Below are positions 63,415-64,000 of a stretch of DNA of 64,000 nucleotides, piece after piece. This DNA is from Microbacterium sp. MYb45. Lineage in GTDB: Bacteria; Actinomycetota; Actinomycetes; Actinomycetales; Microbacteriaceae. The stretch is from assembly GCF_002979655.1 (NCBI RefSeq), contig NZ_PCPG01000013.1, positions 35,371 to 99,370 on the forward strand. The letters run 5' to 3'. Under the pieces are notes generated by a model. The model made no database searches. It was not told the DNA's origin and worked only from the letters and a program-made list of their open reading frames with translations. Each line of letters begins with the position of its first letter. Within the stretch, counting starts at the first letter, position 1. The position numbers and the translations under genes were made by a program.

Positions 63415-63852
63415 ATGATCGCGCTGGACGACACGGACCGAGCGATCCTCGAGGAGCTGCGTCGCGACGCGCGCTCGTCGATGACGGCGATCGCGGATGC
63501 CGTGCACATCTCGCGCGCCGGTGCGCACGCGAGGATCAAGCGCCTCACGGACGCCGGTGTCATCACGGGATACACGGTCCGCACGGATCCCGTCCTGCTC
63601 GGGCACCATGCGAGCGCCTACGTGACCCTTGCCATCGAGCAGGCGACGTGGCAGGCGGTGAGCGACCGGCTGCGCGCGATCCCCGAGATCGAGCACATGG
63701 CGCTCGTCGGCGGTGACTTCGACGTGATCCTGTTGGTGCGCGCCAACGACGCCCGCGACCTGCGTCGAATCGTGCTCGAGGACATCCAGGCGATCCCTTC
63801 GATCCGCTCGACCCGGACCACGCTGATCTTCGAGGACTACACGCGGGAGTAA
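63415..63852 (+). CDS. Lrp/AsnC-family regulator (BkdR-like)
   Basis: 145 aa. N-terminal HTH (ILEELRRDARSSMTAIADAV, SRAGAHARIKRL) and a C-terminal RAM effector domain (GGDFDVILLVRANDARDL). Divergent from bkdABC, the usual arrangement of BkdR, which activates or represses the complex in response to branched-chain amino acids. Confidence 0.92.
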   Translation: MIALDDTDRAILEELRRDARSSMTAIADAVHISRAGAHARIKRLTDAGVITGYTVRTDPVLLGHHASAYVTLAIEQATWQAVSDRLRAIPEIEHMALVGGDFDVILLVRANDARDLRRIVLEDIQAIPSIRSTRTTLIFEDYTRE

Positions 63853-64000
63853 CGGGGACGCGGGCGCGTTCTGCGGTGCGGGTGGGTTCTGGGGCGTGGT
63901 CTGCGGCGGCGGGGTCTGCGGCGAGTGTGGACAAGTGTTGAGTCGGTGTTTCTGTGGAGGGCGTGTCGGTGTTTCGCGTGTTTCGGAATATTGCTCTGAA
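63853..64000. other. Unassigned 3' edge
   Basis: 148 bp after the Lrp gene. GT-rich sequence with a direct repeat GTCGGTGTTTC at 63942-63952 and 63965-63975. No gene start is resolvable before the window ends. Confidence 0.5.

Noticed and set aside
63942..63975. Direct repeat GTCGGTGTTTC as a possible attachment or binding site
   Set aside because: Only 11 bp, twice, at the window edge with no mobile-element gene in view; not interpretable.

Overview
The window is chromosomal DNA from a high-GC Gram-positive actinobacterium. Codon use is strongly GC3-biased, so long spurious reading frames lie opposite almost every gene. Translational coupling by ATGA/GTGA overlaps is frequent, and the gene content (ROK-controlled GlcNAc genes, Paa and Hpa aromatic catabolism, a bkd complex, ECF sigma with C-terminal extension) fits Microbacteriaceae, most likely Microbacterium. 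There are 57 protein genes and no rRNA, tRNA, phage, IS element or CRISPR array that I can see.

Layout. 1-7.5 kb (+): amino-sugar and D-amino-acid operon (D-serine-deaminase-like PLP enzyme, a D-aminoacylase/GH20 hexosaminidase fusion, ROK repressor, ROK kinase, nagB). 7.5-9.7 kb (-): Nudix hydrolase, FAD-linked oxidase, small membrane protein. 9.7-12.4 kb: an ECF-type sigma factor fused to a zinc-binding, membrane and repeat-rich extension, and a 679-bp gene-free region. That region carries two tandem copies of a structured RNA-like element, each behind the same two-box promoter-like motif; a third, inverted copy of the motif sits directly in front of the sigma gene. 12.4-15.1 kb (-): nagA and a second GH20. 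15.2-17.5 kb (+): ZTP (pfl) riboswitch, glyA, folD. 17.6-18.9 kb (-): two proteins of unknown function. 19-27 kb: homoprotocatechuate (hpa) meta-cleavage cluster with GntR regulator and a divergent MHS-family transporter. 27-29.8 kb: IclR regulator with twin operators and a divergent flavin monooxygenase. 29.9-33.5 kb (+): ABC-2 exporter plus a DesK/NarL-type two-component system. 33.5-39.5 kb: mixed housekeeping and unknown genes (two VOC proteins, TPP enzyme, phosphoribosyltransferase, ATP-dependent DNA ligase). 39.5-44.1 kb (-): paaABCDE and paaG. 44.2-53.4 kb: RecQ-type helicase, IclR regulator, dhaK-dhaL-dhaM(HPr-EI) and a lipoprotein. 53.5-59.5 kb: paaI-paaR (+) and paaZ-paaH-paaF-paaJ (-). 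59.7-63.9 kb: bkdABC (-) and a divergent Lrp/AsnC regulator.

How the parts work together. The nag genes would take GlcNAc-containing oligosaccharides or muropeptide pieces, already imported, to fructose-6-P; the D-aminoacylase and D-serine-deaminase-like genes suggest the substrate also carries D-amino acids. Hpa enzymes convert homoprotocatechuate to succinate semialdehyde and pyruvate. The split paa clusters are tied together by three near-identical 22-bp palindromes (before paaA, paaI and paaJ), presumably sites of the TetR-type PaaR. DHA is phosphorylated by a PTS relay whose HPr and EI are fused to DhaM.

The strongest candidate for something undescribed is the sigma factor with its shared promoter motif and tandem structured RNAs at 11.76-12.4 kb.
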